A DNA stretch of 48,512 nucleotides from Candidatus Nomurabacteria bacterium (GTDB lineage: Bacteria > Patescibacteriota > Minisyncoccia > Phycocordibacterales > UBA9973): contig CALRBJ010000001.1 in NCBI GenBank assembly GCA_943354205.1, positions 1 through 48,512 on the forward strand, written 5' to 3'. The notes beneath the pieces were generated by a model that ran no database searches, was not told the DNA's origin, and saw nothing but the letters and a program-made list of their open reading frames with translations. A program made the translations under genes and the position numbers. Positions 23,359-32,672 of this stretch are shown piece after piece; position 1 is the stretch's first letter; every line of letters starts with the position of its first letter.

Positions 23359-23752
23359 AAGACAGGAATTTTTTTAACTTTTCCTTAATTTCTTTTAATT
23401 TCTGATTATCTATTTCGTACAGCTTTCTTTTTAGTCGCTTAACACTTATGAGTTTCATCTGGGCCAATATGCCGGAAACATTATTCCCACTTGGGTCAGT
23501 AAAATTGTAATAAAAATCAAAAGGTTTCTGCTTTGTAGAAAGGGGAATACACCAAAACATTTGATTGTTGAACTTCTTAATTACAAGTAGAGGTCTAGAA
23601 AAATTTTCCCCACTTCCATTTTGTTCAAATCCGATATTTTTTCCAAGCGAACTCATCCAAACTTCTCCAACTTTTGGAAATTTTTCGGGCTCTACTTCTG
23701 TGGAATTTATTTTTTTCTTTACCTCATTCCACAAATTAAATTCGTTATCCAT
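23357..23752 (-). CDS. MazF/PemK-family protein
   Basis: 131 residues. The core fits the family: VGEVWMSSLGKNIGFEQNGSGENFSRPLLVIKKF (residues about 27-60), then CIPLSTK and a basic C-terminus. Free MazF toxins cleave mRNA. No adjacent antitoxin gene is found: upstream is a small membrane protein separated by a terminator. So it is either an orphan, a toxin with an unlinked antitoxin, or a non-toxic relative. A TATGAT box lies 11 nt before the ATG, giving a very short leader. Confidence 0.75.
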   Translation of the reverse strand: MDNEFNLWNEVKKKINSTEVEPEKFPKVGEVWMSSLGKNIGFEQNGSGENFSRPLLVIKKFNNQMFWCIPLSTKQKPFDFYYNFTDPSGNNVSGILAQMKLISVKRLKRKLYEIDNQKLKEIKEKLKKFLS

Positions 23753-23768
23753 AAAACAATTTTATCAT

Positions 23769-23801
23769 AAAAATAAAAATGGGAGACCTTTTGGGTCCCC
23801 C
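23769..23801 (-). terminator. Terminator of the small membrane protein gene
   Basis: On the minus strand an 8-bp stem (one G-U pair) between 23801-23794 and 23788-23781, followed by ATTTTTATTTT. Confidence 0.75.
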
Positions 23802-23817
23802 GTATCTGTGTAGATTT

Positions 23818-24021
23818 TTATTTTATATTAAGATTGAGTGCGATGACTTCAGCCATAATTGTAAGGAATCCAAGGAAACACAAGAAAATAGTTAACACTA
23901 TACTTTGTCTCTTTGAATCCTTCTCAAACTCACGCATTTCTTCTGCCCGCTTTTTTCTTTGGCCTAAAATGTAATAAACTCTTTCAGACTCTTCTTTTGT
24001 AATTTTAGGAACATGGAACAT
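23818..24021 (-). CDS. Small single-span membrane protein
   Basis: 67 residues from ATG at 24021 (MFHVPKITKEESERVYY); an alternative start at 24054 would add 11 residues but overlaps a likely -10 (TATGAT), so the shorter form is preferred. A charged helix (RKKRAEEMREFEKDSKRQ) precedes one C-terminal membrane segment (VLTIFLCFLGFLTIMAEVIAL). No known family recognised. Single-gene unit, divergent from ftsH. Confidence 0.6.
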   Translation of the reverse strand: MFHVPKITKEESERVYYILGQRKKRAEEMREFEKDSKRQSIVLTIFLCFLGFLTIMAEVIALNLNIK

Positions 24022-24096
24022 GATTGAAAAATTTTTATATCGGAATATTATCATAAGGTAGCAACTTCGTCAAGGTTATATTCCCTTATGTTTTAA

Positions 24097-24104
24097 GCTA
24101 TAAT
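24097..24104 (+). promoter_or_regulatory. -10 region of the ftsH promoter
   Basis: GC directly precedes TATAAT (24099-24104); the predicted start near 24111 leaves a leader of only 4 nt before the ATG. Confidence 0.55.
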
Positions 24105-24114
24105 AGCTCTACTT

Positions 24115-26040
24115 ATGGCAAATAATATGATGCAAAAAGGAGGCAAGGGCGGGGGGAAAGGGAATCCTAAAATGCCGAAAATATTTGGGGCAAATTTGGC
24201 CAGTCATATAATGACGGCAGTCTTGATATTTGCACTCATCATCGTGGCCTACAATTTTGTCGCGAGCGATACAAAAGAAGTAAAAAATGTTTCAATTTCT
24301 GAACTCGCTAAAGATGTCATGTCGGGCACGGTCACAAAGATAGAAGTCTCCGGCCAAAACCTGATTGCCACACTCAAAGACGGATCTCAAATTTCTTCCA
24401 AAAAAGAAACTGAAAGCTCGCTAACTGATACTTTTTCAAAATACGGAGTCACCCCAGCGGAACTTTCTCTGGCCGATATCACGGTAAAGAATGAATCTGG
24501 CTTTTGGTATGTAGTCCTAAATCTCTTACCGATCTTGATTCCGATTTTATTTATAATTTTTTTCTTTTATTTCCTCACTCGCCAAGCTCGTGGTGCCGGC
24601 ATGCAAGCCTTTTCCTTTGGCCAATCCAAAGCGCGTATCACCGATCCAAATGATAAAAATCAAAAGGTCACCTTCAAAGATGTCGCCGGTGTAAAGGAAG
24701 CGAAGCAAGAACTGATGGAGATTGTGGACTTTTTGAAGAACCCAAAAAAGTTTTTAGATATCGGCGCACGAATCCCAAAGGGCGTGATACTGACCGGCGC
24801 TCCGGGCACAGGAAAAACATTGCTGGCGCGCGCAGTGGCCGGCGAGGCTTCGGTGCCGTTCTTCCACCTCTCTGGATCAGAATTCGTAGAAATGTTTGTG
24901 GGCGTGGGAGCTTCGCGTGTACGCGATCTTTTCAAAATGGCCAAAGCGGCTGCGCCGGCGATAGTTTTTATAGATGAAATCGACGCCGTTGGCCGCGTGC
25001 GTGGCACTGGTGTGGGCGGGGGCAATGATGAACGCGAGCAAACTTTGAATCAAATCTTGGTAGAGATGGACGGATTTGAACCAAATGAAAAAGTCATCGT
25101 CATGGCGGCAACAAACCGAAGCGATGTTTTGGACCCAGCTCTCATGCGCCCGGGCCGTTTTGATAGACGAGTGGTACTCGATCTACCCGATCGCGCCGAC
25201 CGTGAAGAAATTTTAAGTCTTCACTCTAAAAAGAAACCGTTTGCTGAAGATGTAAATTTAAAAATTATTGCCGAACGCACACCAGGATTCTCCGGCGCAG
25301 ATTTATATTCACTCATGAACGAAGGCGCTATCCTCGCCGCCCGCGAAGACCGCAAAAAAGTCGCGCAGTTCGACCTCATCCGCTCTATTGAAAAGGTCAT
25401 GCTCGGTCCGGAGCGCAAGAGCCACTTGCTGACCGTGGAAGAAAAAAGAATCGTGGCCTATCACGAAGCGGGGCACGCGTTAGTTTCATCCGTCCTTCCC
25501 GATGCCGACCCAGTGCACAAAATCTCTATCATCTCTCGCGGTCGCGCGGGCGGGTACACACTCATGCTTCCGCTCGAAGAGCGCAAACTCGAATCCCGCC
25601 AATCTTTTTATGATGACCTGGCGGGCCTCTTTGGTGGATACACTGCTGAAAAATTAGTCATGGGCGATATTACCACTGGTCCTTCGAACGATCTGCAAGT
25701 GGCGACCAATCTCGCTCGCGCTATGGTCACTCGTTGGGGTATGTCGGATGCTATCGGCCCGGTGGCGCTTGAGAACGATGGCGGGCGCTTGATCGGCGGG
25801 GGTATGCCCCATGAAAAATCTTATTCTGAAAGCATGTCTTCCACTATCGACAGCGAAGTAAAAAGAATCTTAGAAGAAGCCCGTAATCGCGCGCACGAAG
25901 TACTGGCAAGACACCGCGATGCCCTCGATGCTGTGGCGAACAAACTGATCGAAGTGGAAACTCTAGAACAAGCCGACTACGAAGACATCATAAAAGCGCA
26001 TGGCATAATTCCGAAAAAGAAAGTAGAAGTGAAAAAGTAA
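24115..26040 (+). CDS. ftsH: ATP-dependent zinc metalloprotease FtsH
   Basis: Membrane-anchored AAA+ protease for membrane and regulatory protein turnover. Two membrane spans (about residues 36-56 and 131-155) flank a periplasmic domain; AAA module with Walker A GAPGTGKT at 228-235, Walker [11 protein letters not shown] and SRH region; zinc site HEAGH at 450-454. 641 residues, full length. A Gly/Lys-rich stretch precedes TM1. Single-gene unit: near-leaderless promoter, terminator 10 bp after the stop. The start at 24115 is preferred because the -10 lies 10 nt before it. Confidence 0.98.
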   Translation: MANNMMQKGGKGGGKGNPKMPKIFGANLASHIMTAVLIFALIIVAYNFVASDTKEVKNVSISELAKDVMSGTVTKIEVSGQNLIATLKDGSQISSKKETESSLTDTFSKYGVTPAELSLADITVKNESGFWYVVLNLLPILIPILFIIFFFYFLTRQARGAGMQAFSFGQSKARITDPNDKNQKVTFKDVAGVKEAKQELMEIVDFLKNPKKFLDIGARIPKGVILTGAPGTGKTLLARAVAGEASVPFFHLSGSEFVEMFVGVGASRVRDLFKMAKAAAPAIVFIDEIDAVGRVRGTGVGGGNDEREQTLNQILVEMDGFEPNEKVIVMAATNRSDVLDPALMRPGRFDRRVVLDLPDRADREEILSLHSKKKPFAEDVNLKIIAERTPGFSGADLYSLMNEGAILAAREDRKKVAQFDLIRSIEKVMLGPERKSHLLTVEEKRIVAYHEAGHALVSSVLPDADPVHKISIISRGRAGGYTLMLPLEERKLESRQSFYDDLAGLFGGYTAEKLVMGDITTGPSNDLQVATNLARAMVTRWGMSDAIGPVALENDGGRLIGGGMPHEKSYSESMSSTIDSEVKRILEEARNRAHEVLARHRDALDAVANKLIEVETLEQADYEDIIKAHGIIPKKKVEVKK

Positions 26041-26050
26041 TCAAAATAAA

Positions 26051-26074
26051 AAGTTCCCAATCGGGAACTTTTTT
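26051..26074 (+). terminator. Terminator of ftsH
   Basis: 8-bp stem (26051-26058 with 26063-26070), 4-nt loop, T-tract to 26074. Confidence 0.88.
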
Positions 26075-26096
26075 GATAGGATACTTATACCAACAT

Positions 26097-26170
26097 CCGC
26101 CCTTAGCTCAGTTGGTTAGAGCACAGAGCTTATACCTCTGGGGTCCTTGGTTCGAATCCAAGAGGGCGGA
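26097..26170 (+). tRNA. tRNA-Ile, anticodon UAU
   Basis: Full cloverleaf: acceptor CCGCCCT/AGGGCGG, discriminator A, D-arm GCTC/GAGC, anticodon stem CAGAG/CTCTG with loop CTTATAC (anticodon TAT), T-arm CTTGG-TTCGAAT-CCAAG. CCA is not encoded. UAU reads AUA. Most bacteria instead decode AUA with a CAU tRNA modified to lysidine by TilS; tRNA-Ile(UAU) is uncommon. The anticodon follows directly from the pairing; no other register gives a 5-bp stem and 7-nt loop. Confidence 0.93.
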
Positions 26171-26178
26171 CAAAATAA

Positions 26179-26204
26179 AAACCCCTCCATTCCTGAAGGG
26201 GTTT
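26179..26204. terminator. Bidirectional terminator after tRNA-Ile
   Basis: 8-bp stem (26179-26186 with 26197-26204). T-runs on both sides let it serve the tRNA and the convergent secreted-protein gene. Confidence 0.7.
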
Positions 26205-26225
26205 CACTAAAAAATTAATCACAAA

Positions 26226-26783
26226 CTAATGACCTGGGGTTGCTGGCTGAGTGTTTGTTCGCAATTGAACTGTAAATGCTGTCGGAGTATTCATGTCGAA
26301 ACGCAATTTTTCCGTGCCATCAGCTCTCACCACATGGGAAAAACTTCCACCATTGTTTCCAACTTCACGGATTGCTTGGTCCACTTCAAAATTGTGTATG
26401 GCCGGTTTGCGTTGAGGTCCGCGGAAATAAAATACCAATGCCAGCAATACCAATGCCAGAAAGCAAAGTCCCATTATCAAACCGGTGTTGCCATTGTCGG
26501 CAGTTCCGGTTCCGGCTGCGGCGAAGGCGGTCGCTCCACCTGTGTTTTCTTCATCAAGTCCGGCGATATTTATTTTTATATCGGCAGAGCCAGTGTCCAC
26601 ACGGGTGAGGATTTTGCGGTTTGTAATCTTGCCATCGCATCCATAAAGCGGGGTGGTCACCACATTTGTGGTGGGGTATGTGGCGGTTACCACGATATCC
26701 TTGCGGGTGCTTGGTGTTTGGTCTGCATGAGCAAACATGTTTGCGGTGCAGATAAAAAGCAGAAAAATGATTAGTTTTTTCAT
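26226..26783 (-). CDS. Exported membrane-anchored protein, unknown
   Basis: 185 residues. N-terminal signal peptide (MKKLIIFLLFICTANMFAHA, cleavage likely after HA), an extracytoplasmic Thr-rich region with one Cys, then a membrane span at about residues 104-123 followed by the basic stop RGPQRK and a cytoplasmic domain of ~60 residues. Family not recognised. Single-gene unit with a strong promoter. Confidence 0.75.
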   Translation of the reverse strand: MKKLIIFLLFICTANMFAHADQTPSTRKDIVVTATYPTTNVVTTPLYGCDGKITNRKILTRVDTGSADIKINIAGLDEENTGGATAFAAAGTGTADNGNTGLIMGLCFLALVLLALVFYFRGPQRKPAIHNFEVDQAIREVGNNGGSFSHVVRADGTEKLRFDMNTPTAFTVQLRTNTQPATPGH

Positions 26784-26851
26784 GTTGTTTTTTTGTTTTT
26801 AATGAATTTAAGAAAAAAGTTCGTAGCAGGTGTTTCTATTTACCTAGCAGT

Positions 26852-26880
26852 AGTGTAGCATATTACAGGTGTTTTGTCAA
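26852..26880 (-). promoter_or_regulatory. Promoter of the exported protein gene
   Basis: Minus strand: TTGACA (26880-26875), 17-nt spacer, TACACT (26857-26852) preceded by TGC. Predicted start about 26845 and a 61-nt leader. One of the best matches in the window. Confidence 0.75.
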
Positions 26881-26958
26881 CTATTTTGTCTTGAAATCTC
26901 AAAATAGCCTTATTTTATTGGGTTTTTAGGTATTTTAGGGTTGATTTCTGGTAAAAAA

Positions 26959-26973
26959 CTATTGTGATATAAT
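26959..26973 (+). promoter_or_regulatory. Extended -10 promoter of the 27024 operon
   Basis: TGA precedes TATAAT (26968-26973). The block CTATTGTGATATA (26959-26971) is identical to 16315-16327 at hicB. Predicted start about 26980, leader ~44 nt. Confidence 0.55.
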
Positions 26974-27023
26974 TATCTGTGTTATTTTCTTTTTTTATTA
27001 AAATAATTTTAGACATATAGATT

Positions 27024-27314
27024 ATGAAAAATATAGATGAATTTGTAGACAAGCTCGTGGCTGAAAAAGGTTTCGACACTAAAGACGCTGAAGTTTTGGC
27101 TCAAATAAAAGCTGATCTTTCAAGCAGGATAGTGGATCAAGTAAATGCGATGATACTTTCCAATATGCCCGAGAGCGCTCTAGAAGGATTTGAACAAGCT
27201 CTCGATGCGGGTGACGATGCAAAAGTGGGGGCTTATACAAAAGAACATATTCCTGATATCGATGAAAAAGTCGCTAGCCTACTGCTTTCTTTCAAATCTA
27301 ACTATCTCGCCTAA
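27024..27314 (+). CDS. Small acidic protein, DUF5663-like
   Basis: 96 residues, acidic and helical, no signal or membrane span. IDEFVDKLVAEKGF and the C-terminal YTKEHIPDIDEKVASLL resemble DUF5663 proteins of CPR genomes (recognised by pattern only). Function unknown. 6 bp before the 1057-residue gene, so they are one unit and their products may act together. Confidence 0.7.
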   Translation: MKNIDEFVDKLVAEKGFDTKDAEVLAQIKADLSSRIVDQVNAMILSNMPESALEGFEQALDAGDDAKVGAYTKEHIPDIDEKVASLLLSFKSNYLA

Positions 27315-27320
27315 AATTCT

Positions 27321-30300
27321 ATGTCTATGGAAAATCCTGAAAAGAGAATATTCAAAGCGGCAGTCATAAATACCGATGAGTTGGTAAAACAACAATCCCG
27401 CGATGTGGCCGACGCTCGTATGACAGAGTCCAAAGAAGATCGCTCGGCCAATTGGTTTTCTCGCACTGCCAAGCGTATCTGGAAGCACAATCTGGCGCAG
27501 GAGTACTATCGCCAGAAAAATATAATAAAAGCAAAAAAAGAAATATTAGAAAATAGCAATCTATATGCTGGCGAAAAAGATTTCGATGCCGACGGAGCGA
27601 GTAGGAGTTTTGTGCACGATGAAGCCATGGAGGCGATAGTGGCGCGCTTTACCAGCGAGCATGAGGAGGAAATGCTAAGAGAAGAAGAGCGCGACTCAAA
27701 AGAAACGATCAGTGGCCAGGAAATAAATAGAAGCTTGAAAGATCTGATAAAGAGATATGCCGGTTCGAATATGAGCAAGGAATCTTTTGAAGAAGAGAAG
27801 AAAAGAATACTCTCGAGCTATGACGAGAGCTTGGCAAGTGAGAAAAGTTTGTATGCCGACAATTTATTCTCTATCGCCGAGGAGGTAAAGGACGCGGTGG
27901 AGCATGGAGAGAAAATAAAAGATATGGATTTTGAAGTGGAGCTGACATTCGGCAATGCAAAGAGCAGTTTGAGCACAGAAGCTCACCACAATAGCTTCGA
28001 CAATGCCGTGGAGAAATTACAAAATTCCAAAGTCGGCAAATTTATCGCAAATGAGCCTACCGCTATTCTGATAGCGGCAGGTGCTTATGAAGGGTTGAAG
28101 ACATTGGGCATAAAAGCATTGCGTTCAAAGGTGGTGCAGTGGGGCACATTTGGTCTCGGCGCGCTCGCTTCCGGAGGTATCAGCGCCGCCAAGGAATCAG
28201 CTAGGCTCAATCGCGAGCGCGCACAGCATATGCGCGAGCAAGCAAAAGGCATGGAATTTAAAGATGCTGACATGAAGCGTCGAAAAGAAATGCAGTCGAA
28301 TACTTATGAAATGAAAAGCGCCACCGACATACTGGCCAATCTAGAAGAAGATTTTGAAAAGATAGAAGAGGGCAGTGTCAGCGAAGAAGAGCTAAATGCC
28401 ATCATGGGTCGGCTTGCAAATTTGGAATCGAGAATAAAACTAAACGATCAGAGAAAGATTGATCTCATTTATTATGACAAATTCAACAAAGTAGAAACCG
28501 ATCGCACTGCGATGGACCTGAAGAGGGCGGAAATAAAAGTCGCTATTCGAAGAGGAATACAAGACGGAACTTTGAGTATAAATACTGAAGAAGATTTTGA
28601 TACATACTTGGCGAGCTTGACCGAGGTAGAAAAAGAACAATTGCTCGCTGGAGATAGTGGTATAGAAAGGAAAGACGAGATATTTAAAAAGATGAAGAAG
28701 AGCAAAGTTGCCAAAGCTTTTATAAAAAGCACGCTCATGGCTGGTACTTTGGGATTTGTCGCTCAAGAAATTGGCGCTGCGTTCGACCCGTCAAAAGATG
28801 GAATAGTAGAGGGTGCGTTTAAACATGACAAGGCGGGCAATGCCACCGCGCTCGAACATTTGCGCCGATGGATAGCTGGAGACAGCGCCGGGCGTATGGC
28901 AGAAGGGAATTTGCACGAAGTGGTTGTGGGCGGCACGCACATGCAATTGCCGGAAGGTTCAGATCTAGTCAATAATCCAGATGGGACATTCAATATAATT
29001 CGGGGTGATGAAGTGGTGGCGGAAAATGTTCCGATCAATCTCGATGCACAAGGCAATCTTTCAGCAGAAACCCAGGAAGCCTTGGCGCATAGCGACATAC
29101 ACGGACACTTTGGCTTGGTCGGTGAAAAGACCATGACAGAAATACATGAAAAAGCCGAAGACTACATAAAGAATCATCCAGGAGAGACTACGCAAATACA
29201 CCGAGAGCTTTGGTATGACAATGATACTCCGCATCCATTTGATAAAAATGAACTTCGCACTTGGTGGGGTGGGGAGGGCAATACCGGCATAGACAAAGAC
29301 GGCAATTATGTATTCGATGTGCAACACATGACTGCCGATGGTTCGTATCACAATGGTTTGTCGGTAGACGCTGTGTCTGCCACCAAGGCTGGCAATTTGA
29401 AAATGCTTTTTTCTTTGTCGAGTGATACCCAACACCAAGTATTTGAAATACCAGTAAATCCAGATGGCACGATAGTTATACCCAAAGACAGTCCGGTAGC
29501 GGAATTGATGTTTAAAAATGTAGATGGGCATGCGGTATTTACGGGCAAATTTGCCGAAGTGGCGCAGTCTATGGGGGTAGCTGAAGATCATTCGGAGACT
29601 GTTCGCATATTAGGCACTCATGTGGGTGAAGGCAAGGACTTTATCGATGAGACTCTGCCTGCAGAGGAACCTATACCAAAAGTTTTGATAGATATTCCTG
29701 CCACCAATGATTATGATGTGCCTCCTGTCGTGCCGATACGAGCGCGCCGACCGATGGAAAAAGGATCTTACAAGAAAAACAGAACAGTGGAGGACAATCG
29801 CCCGACAAGTATTTCTAAAGAAACAAAAATAGCTCAAGGTATTTCATATGTGGAAATGCCTGAAGATAAATTCAAACCAAAGAGAAAAGCCAATCCAGAT
29901 GAGCTGACTTTTTCAGCTGAAAATGGTTTCAAGGGTAAAGAGAGCGCTGTGGCTGCCGGCGTAGACTACATATATGGCTTGTCGGCTTCCCAACTCTCCG
30001 TTGCCAGCGCGCGTTTTGCCGAAGTAGAAACACATACAAGTCCGCAAGTATTTATTTTTGAAAATAATTCAGAAAATAGAAAAGCTGTATTGAAGAAATT
30101 AGCAAAGCTAGAAGCGGATCATCCAAAAATAAAATTTGTCTATGTGGAGCTTCCTAAAAATATAAAAAGTATATCTACAAAAGATACTCGCGTGTATATG
30201 AACAAGCGCTTGAAAAATATCGTGAAAGAAAATGCTGGTAGTGAGAATATAGACATAGATTTCTACAAAGGTTTGAAAAAAGACAAGGGGGTGGTGGCAG

Positions 30301-30494
30301 AAGGATCAGAAAGACCAATGCAATCTATCACTGATGCTGAATGGGATAGATATATCGATGACAACGAAGTTTCCGACGCGCGTTTGAGAGATATCGCTAG
30401 AAAAATGAAGATAAATGAAAATCTTTCGACAAAAGAGCTCGATATTTATAATGAAAAGTCGGATATTGTTGAAAGATATTTAAGAAATATATAA
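27321..30494 (+). CDS. Large protein of unknown function (1057 residues)
   Basis: Not recognised. The N-terminal ~240 residues are charged and likely coiled. A hydrophobic, Gly/Ala-rich stretch at about 240-290 (TAILIAAGAYEGL...GTFGLGALASGG) and another at about 463-489 (AFIKSTLMAGTLGFVAQEIG) may be membrane-associated. Between them a coiled region (about 320-400). Residues ~520-800 are rich in beta-type turns with repeated Gly-Asp-His segments. The C-terminal ~150 residues look like an alpha/beta domain. No catalytic motif found. No signal peptide. Co-transcribed with the DUF5663-like gene. It could be a large envelope or cytoplasmic scaffold protein, but nothing proves this. Confidence 0.8.
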   Translation: MSMENPEKRIFKAAVINTDELVKQQSRDVADARMTESKEDRSANWFSRTAKRIWKHNLAQEYYRQKNIIKAKKEILENSNLYAGEKDFDADGASRSFVHDEAMEAIVARFTSEHEEEMLREEERDSKETISGQEINRSLKDLIKRYAGSNMSKESFEEEKKRILSSYDESLASEKSLYADNLFSIAEEVKDAVEHGEKIKDMDFEVELTFGNAKSSLSTEAHHNSFDNAVEKLQNSKVGKFIANEPTAILIAAGAYEGLKTLGIKALRSKVVQWGTFGLGALASGGISAAKESARLNRERAQHMREQAKGMEFKDADMKRRKEMQSNTYEMKSATDILANLEEDFEKIEEGSVSEEELNAIMGRLANLESRIKLNDQRKIDLIYYDKFNKVETDRTAMDLKRAEIKVAIRRGIQDGTLSINTEEDFDTYLASLTEVEKEQLLAGDSGIERKDEIFKKMKKSKVAKAFIKSTLMAGTLGFVAQEIGAAFDPSKDGIVEGAFKHDKAGNATALEHLRRWIAGDSAGRMAEGNLHEVVVGGTHMQLPEGSDLVNNPDGTFNIIRGDEVVAENVPINLDAQGNLSAETQEALAHSDIHGHFGLVGEKTMTEIHEKAEDYIKNHPGETTQIHRELWYDNDTPHPFDKNELRTWWGGEGNTGIDKDGNYVFDVQHMTADGSYHNGLSVDAVSATKAGNLKMLFSLSSDTQHQVFEIPVNPDGTIVIPKDSPVAELMFKNVDGHAVFTGKFAEVAQSMGVAEDHSETVRILGTHVGEGKDFIDETLPAEEPIPKVLIDIPATNDYDVPPVVPIRARRPMEKGSYKKNRTVEDNRPTSISKETKIAQGISYVEMPEDKFKPKRKANPDELTFSAENGFKGKESAVAAGVDYIYGLSASQLSVASARFAEVETHTSPQVFIFENNSENRKAVLKKLAKLEADHPKIKFVYVELPKNIKSISTKDTRVYMNKRLKNIVKENAGSENIDIDFYKGLKKDKGVVAEGSERPMQSITDAEWDRYIDDNEVSDARLRDIARKMKINENLSTKELDIYNEKSDIVERYLRNI

Positions 30495-30495
30495 A

Positions 30496-32664
30496 TCACT
30501 CAAAGTGCAGATTTTCTAAATGGCGCTCGGCGAGGGCAGAGGAGAGAGAAGGGTTTTTGGAAAGGGCTGGGTCGGTTTTTATTATTGCCTGGGCTTCGGC
30601 GCGGGCAGCTTCTACCATTTTTATATTTTTTATCGCTTCCATGCCGAGGTCGGTGATGCCCCATTGCTTGGTGCCCGAGAGCTCGCCAGCACCGCGCAGT
30701 ACTAAGTCTAATTCGGCTAATTCAAAACCATTTTTGGCGCGGGTGAGGGCTTTTAATCTGTCGGATGTTTTATCCGATTTGGAGTCGGCAAAGAGGTAGC
30801 AGTAGGCTTGGTGGTTTGAACGAATGACGCGCCCGCGGAGTTGGTGCAGTTGGGCCAAGCCAAAGCGCTCGGCGCCTTCGATGATGATGAGCGTTGCGTT
30901 TGGCACATTTACGCCCACTTCCACCACCGATGTGGCCACCAATATTTGGATATTGTTTGCATAAAAATCGGCCATCACTTCTTCTTTTCTCTGCTTGGTC
31001 ATCTTGGAATGCAAAATATCTATTTCATATTCAGGAAAAATTTCTTTCTTTAGTCTTTTCGCTTCGCTGGTGACGTTTTTCATTTCAAGCGAGAGCTCTT
31101 GGTCCGGGTCCGGCTCATTTATCCGCGGGCAAATCACATACAGCTGCCGGCCGGCTTTCAGCTCGGCGCGGATTTTTTCGTAAATTTCTCTTCTTTTTTC
31201 TGTTGGAATTATTTCGGTGATAACTGTTTTTCTACCGGTGGGCATTTCGTCCAGTAATGTTAAATCTAAATCGCCGTATATGGTGAGCGCGAGCGTGCGG
31301 GGGATAGGGGTGGCCGTCATCGAGAGATAGTGGGGCGCAAAGGCGTCTTTCTTGGCCAGCTTGGCGCGCTGCAGCGCCCCAAAGCGGTGCTGTTCGTCTA
31401 TGATCACGAGTGCGAGGTGTTTGAACTTCACACTTTTTTGAATGAGCGCGTGCGTACCGATAAGAATTGGAATCTCGCCATTCTCAACCCATTTTAAAAG
31501 TTGGGCGCGAGAAATATTGGTCCATGGTTCCTTTGCGCTCGCGACTTTGGTCGGGAATTTTCTGCAGCCCGAGCCGGTGATGAGCCCGATTGAAATGCCG
31601 GTATGTTTAAAGTATTGAATAAAATTTTCAAAATGTTGGGTGGCCAAAATTTCCGTCGGGGCCATGTATGCTACCTGCAGATTACCGAAAGTCTTACCGT
31701 CTGGCCGATTCATAATCGTCGCATACGCGGCGGTGGCCGCCACGGCGGTCTTGCCAGAGCCCACATCGCCTTCGAGTAGACGAGCCATGGGTTTGTCTTC
31801 GCCGATATTTTCTAGTATCGCGCCGATGGCGTGGTTTTGAGCCGCCGTCATTTTAAATGGAAAACGCTCGGTGAAATTCATGATGTCTTTAGGGTCAGAC
31901 TGCACTGCATACGAGCGGTTTTCTTCGTATTCGCTGCGCTCTTTGGCGCGGGCGAGCTGGATAAAAAATATTTCTTCAAAAGCAAAACGCTTGCGGGCCA
32001 CATTGGCATCCTTCTCTGTTTTGGGCGTGTGTATATAAATGAGAGCAGTGCGCAGGCTAGGCAGAGAATATTTTTTTAAGATTTCTTCGGGGATTCCATC
32101 GGCCAAATTTTCTAGCATGCCGCTACTAATTATTTTTAAAATCGTATGGTAAATAAATTTGGAAGTCACTCCGCGGGTTTCTCTGTATATCGGGTAGCGC
32201 ACTTCAGTCGCTCCTTTTCCACTGGAAAAGATAGAATCATGCGCATCGCCGATTTCTATCGGTGAGTTTTCTATTTCTGGATTGGTGATGTATAAACCAC
32301 TTTTACTTTGCGCTACCTTGCCCGAGAGTTTTACCATTTGCCCGTCGAAAAACATTTTGGCCAAATAGGCTTGGTGGAACCATATGATTTTTATTTTCCC
32401 CGATGAATCTTCTATCTCGCCTTCGGCCATGGGTATTTTAGAACGGAAGCCTTTCTTAGTTTTTAATTTAGAAATTTTGCCGTAAACAGTAGCACTCTCG
32501 CCGGCTACCAGGTCGCGTACGAGTTTTAGATTTGAAAAATCGCTATAGCGGGTAGGAAAGTGATATAGCAAATCGCGCGCCGTGCTGATGCCGAGACGCG
32601 CGAGAGCTTTTACTTCCACTTCGTTTATTCTTACTATTTGGCGGAGAGGGGAGGAGAGATTCAT
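30496..32664 (-). CDS. recG: ATP-dependent DNA helicase RecG
   Basis: Remodels stalled forks and Holliday junctions. N-terminal wedge/OB domain (to about residue 150), helicase Walker A GDVGSGKT at 299-306, DEQH box at 423-426, then the C-terminal helicase lobe with QLHQLRGRVIR. 722 residues, full length. Last gene in a minus-strand unit after a histidine kinase and a receiver protein (8-bp gap to the receiver). Convergent with the 1057-residue gene, the stops being 1 bp apart. Confidence 0.96.
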   Translation of the reverse strand: MNLSSPLRQIVRINEVEVKALARLGISTARDLLYHFPTRYSDFSNLKLVRDLVAGESATVYGKISKLKTKKGFRSKIPMAEGEIEDSSGKIKIIWFHQAYLAKMFFDGQMVKLSGKVAQSKSGLYITNPEIENSPIEIGDAHDSIFSSGKGATEVRYPIYRETRGVTSKFIYHTILKIISSGMLENLADGIPEEILKKYSLPSLRTALIYIHTPKTEKDANVARKRFAFEEIFFIQLARAKERSEYEENRSYAVQSDPKDIMNFTERFPFKMTAAQNHAIGAILENIGEDKPMARLLEGDVGSGKTAVAATAAYATIMNRPDGKTFGNLQVAYMAPTEILATQHFENFIQYFKHTGISIGLITGSGCRKFPTKVASAKEPWTNISRAQLLKWVENGEIPILIGTHALIQKSVKFKHLALVIIDEQHRFGALQRAKLAKKDAFAPHYLSMTATPIPRTLALTIYGDLDLTLLDEMPTGRKTVITEIIPTEKRREIYEKIRAELKAGRQLYVICPRINEPDPDQELSLEMKNVTSEAKRLKKEIFPEYEIDILHSKMTKQRKEEVMADFYANNIQILVATSVVEVGVNVPNATLIIIEGAERFGLAQLHQLRGRVIRSNHQAYCYLFADSKSDKTSDRLKALTRAKNGFELAELDLVLRGAGELSGTKQWGITDLGMEAIKNIKMVEAARAEAQAIIKTDPALSKNPSLSSALAERHLENLHFE

Positions 32665-32672
32665 CCCGTTTT

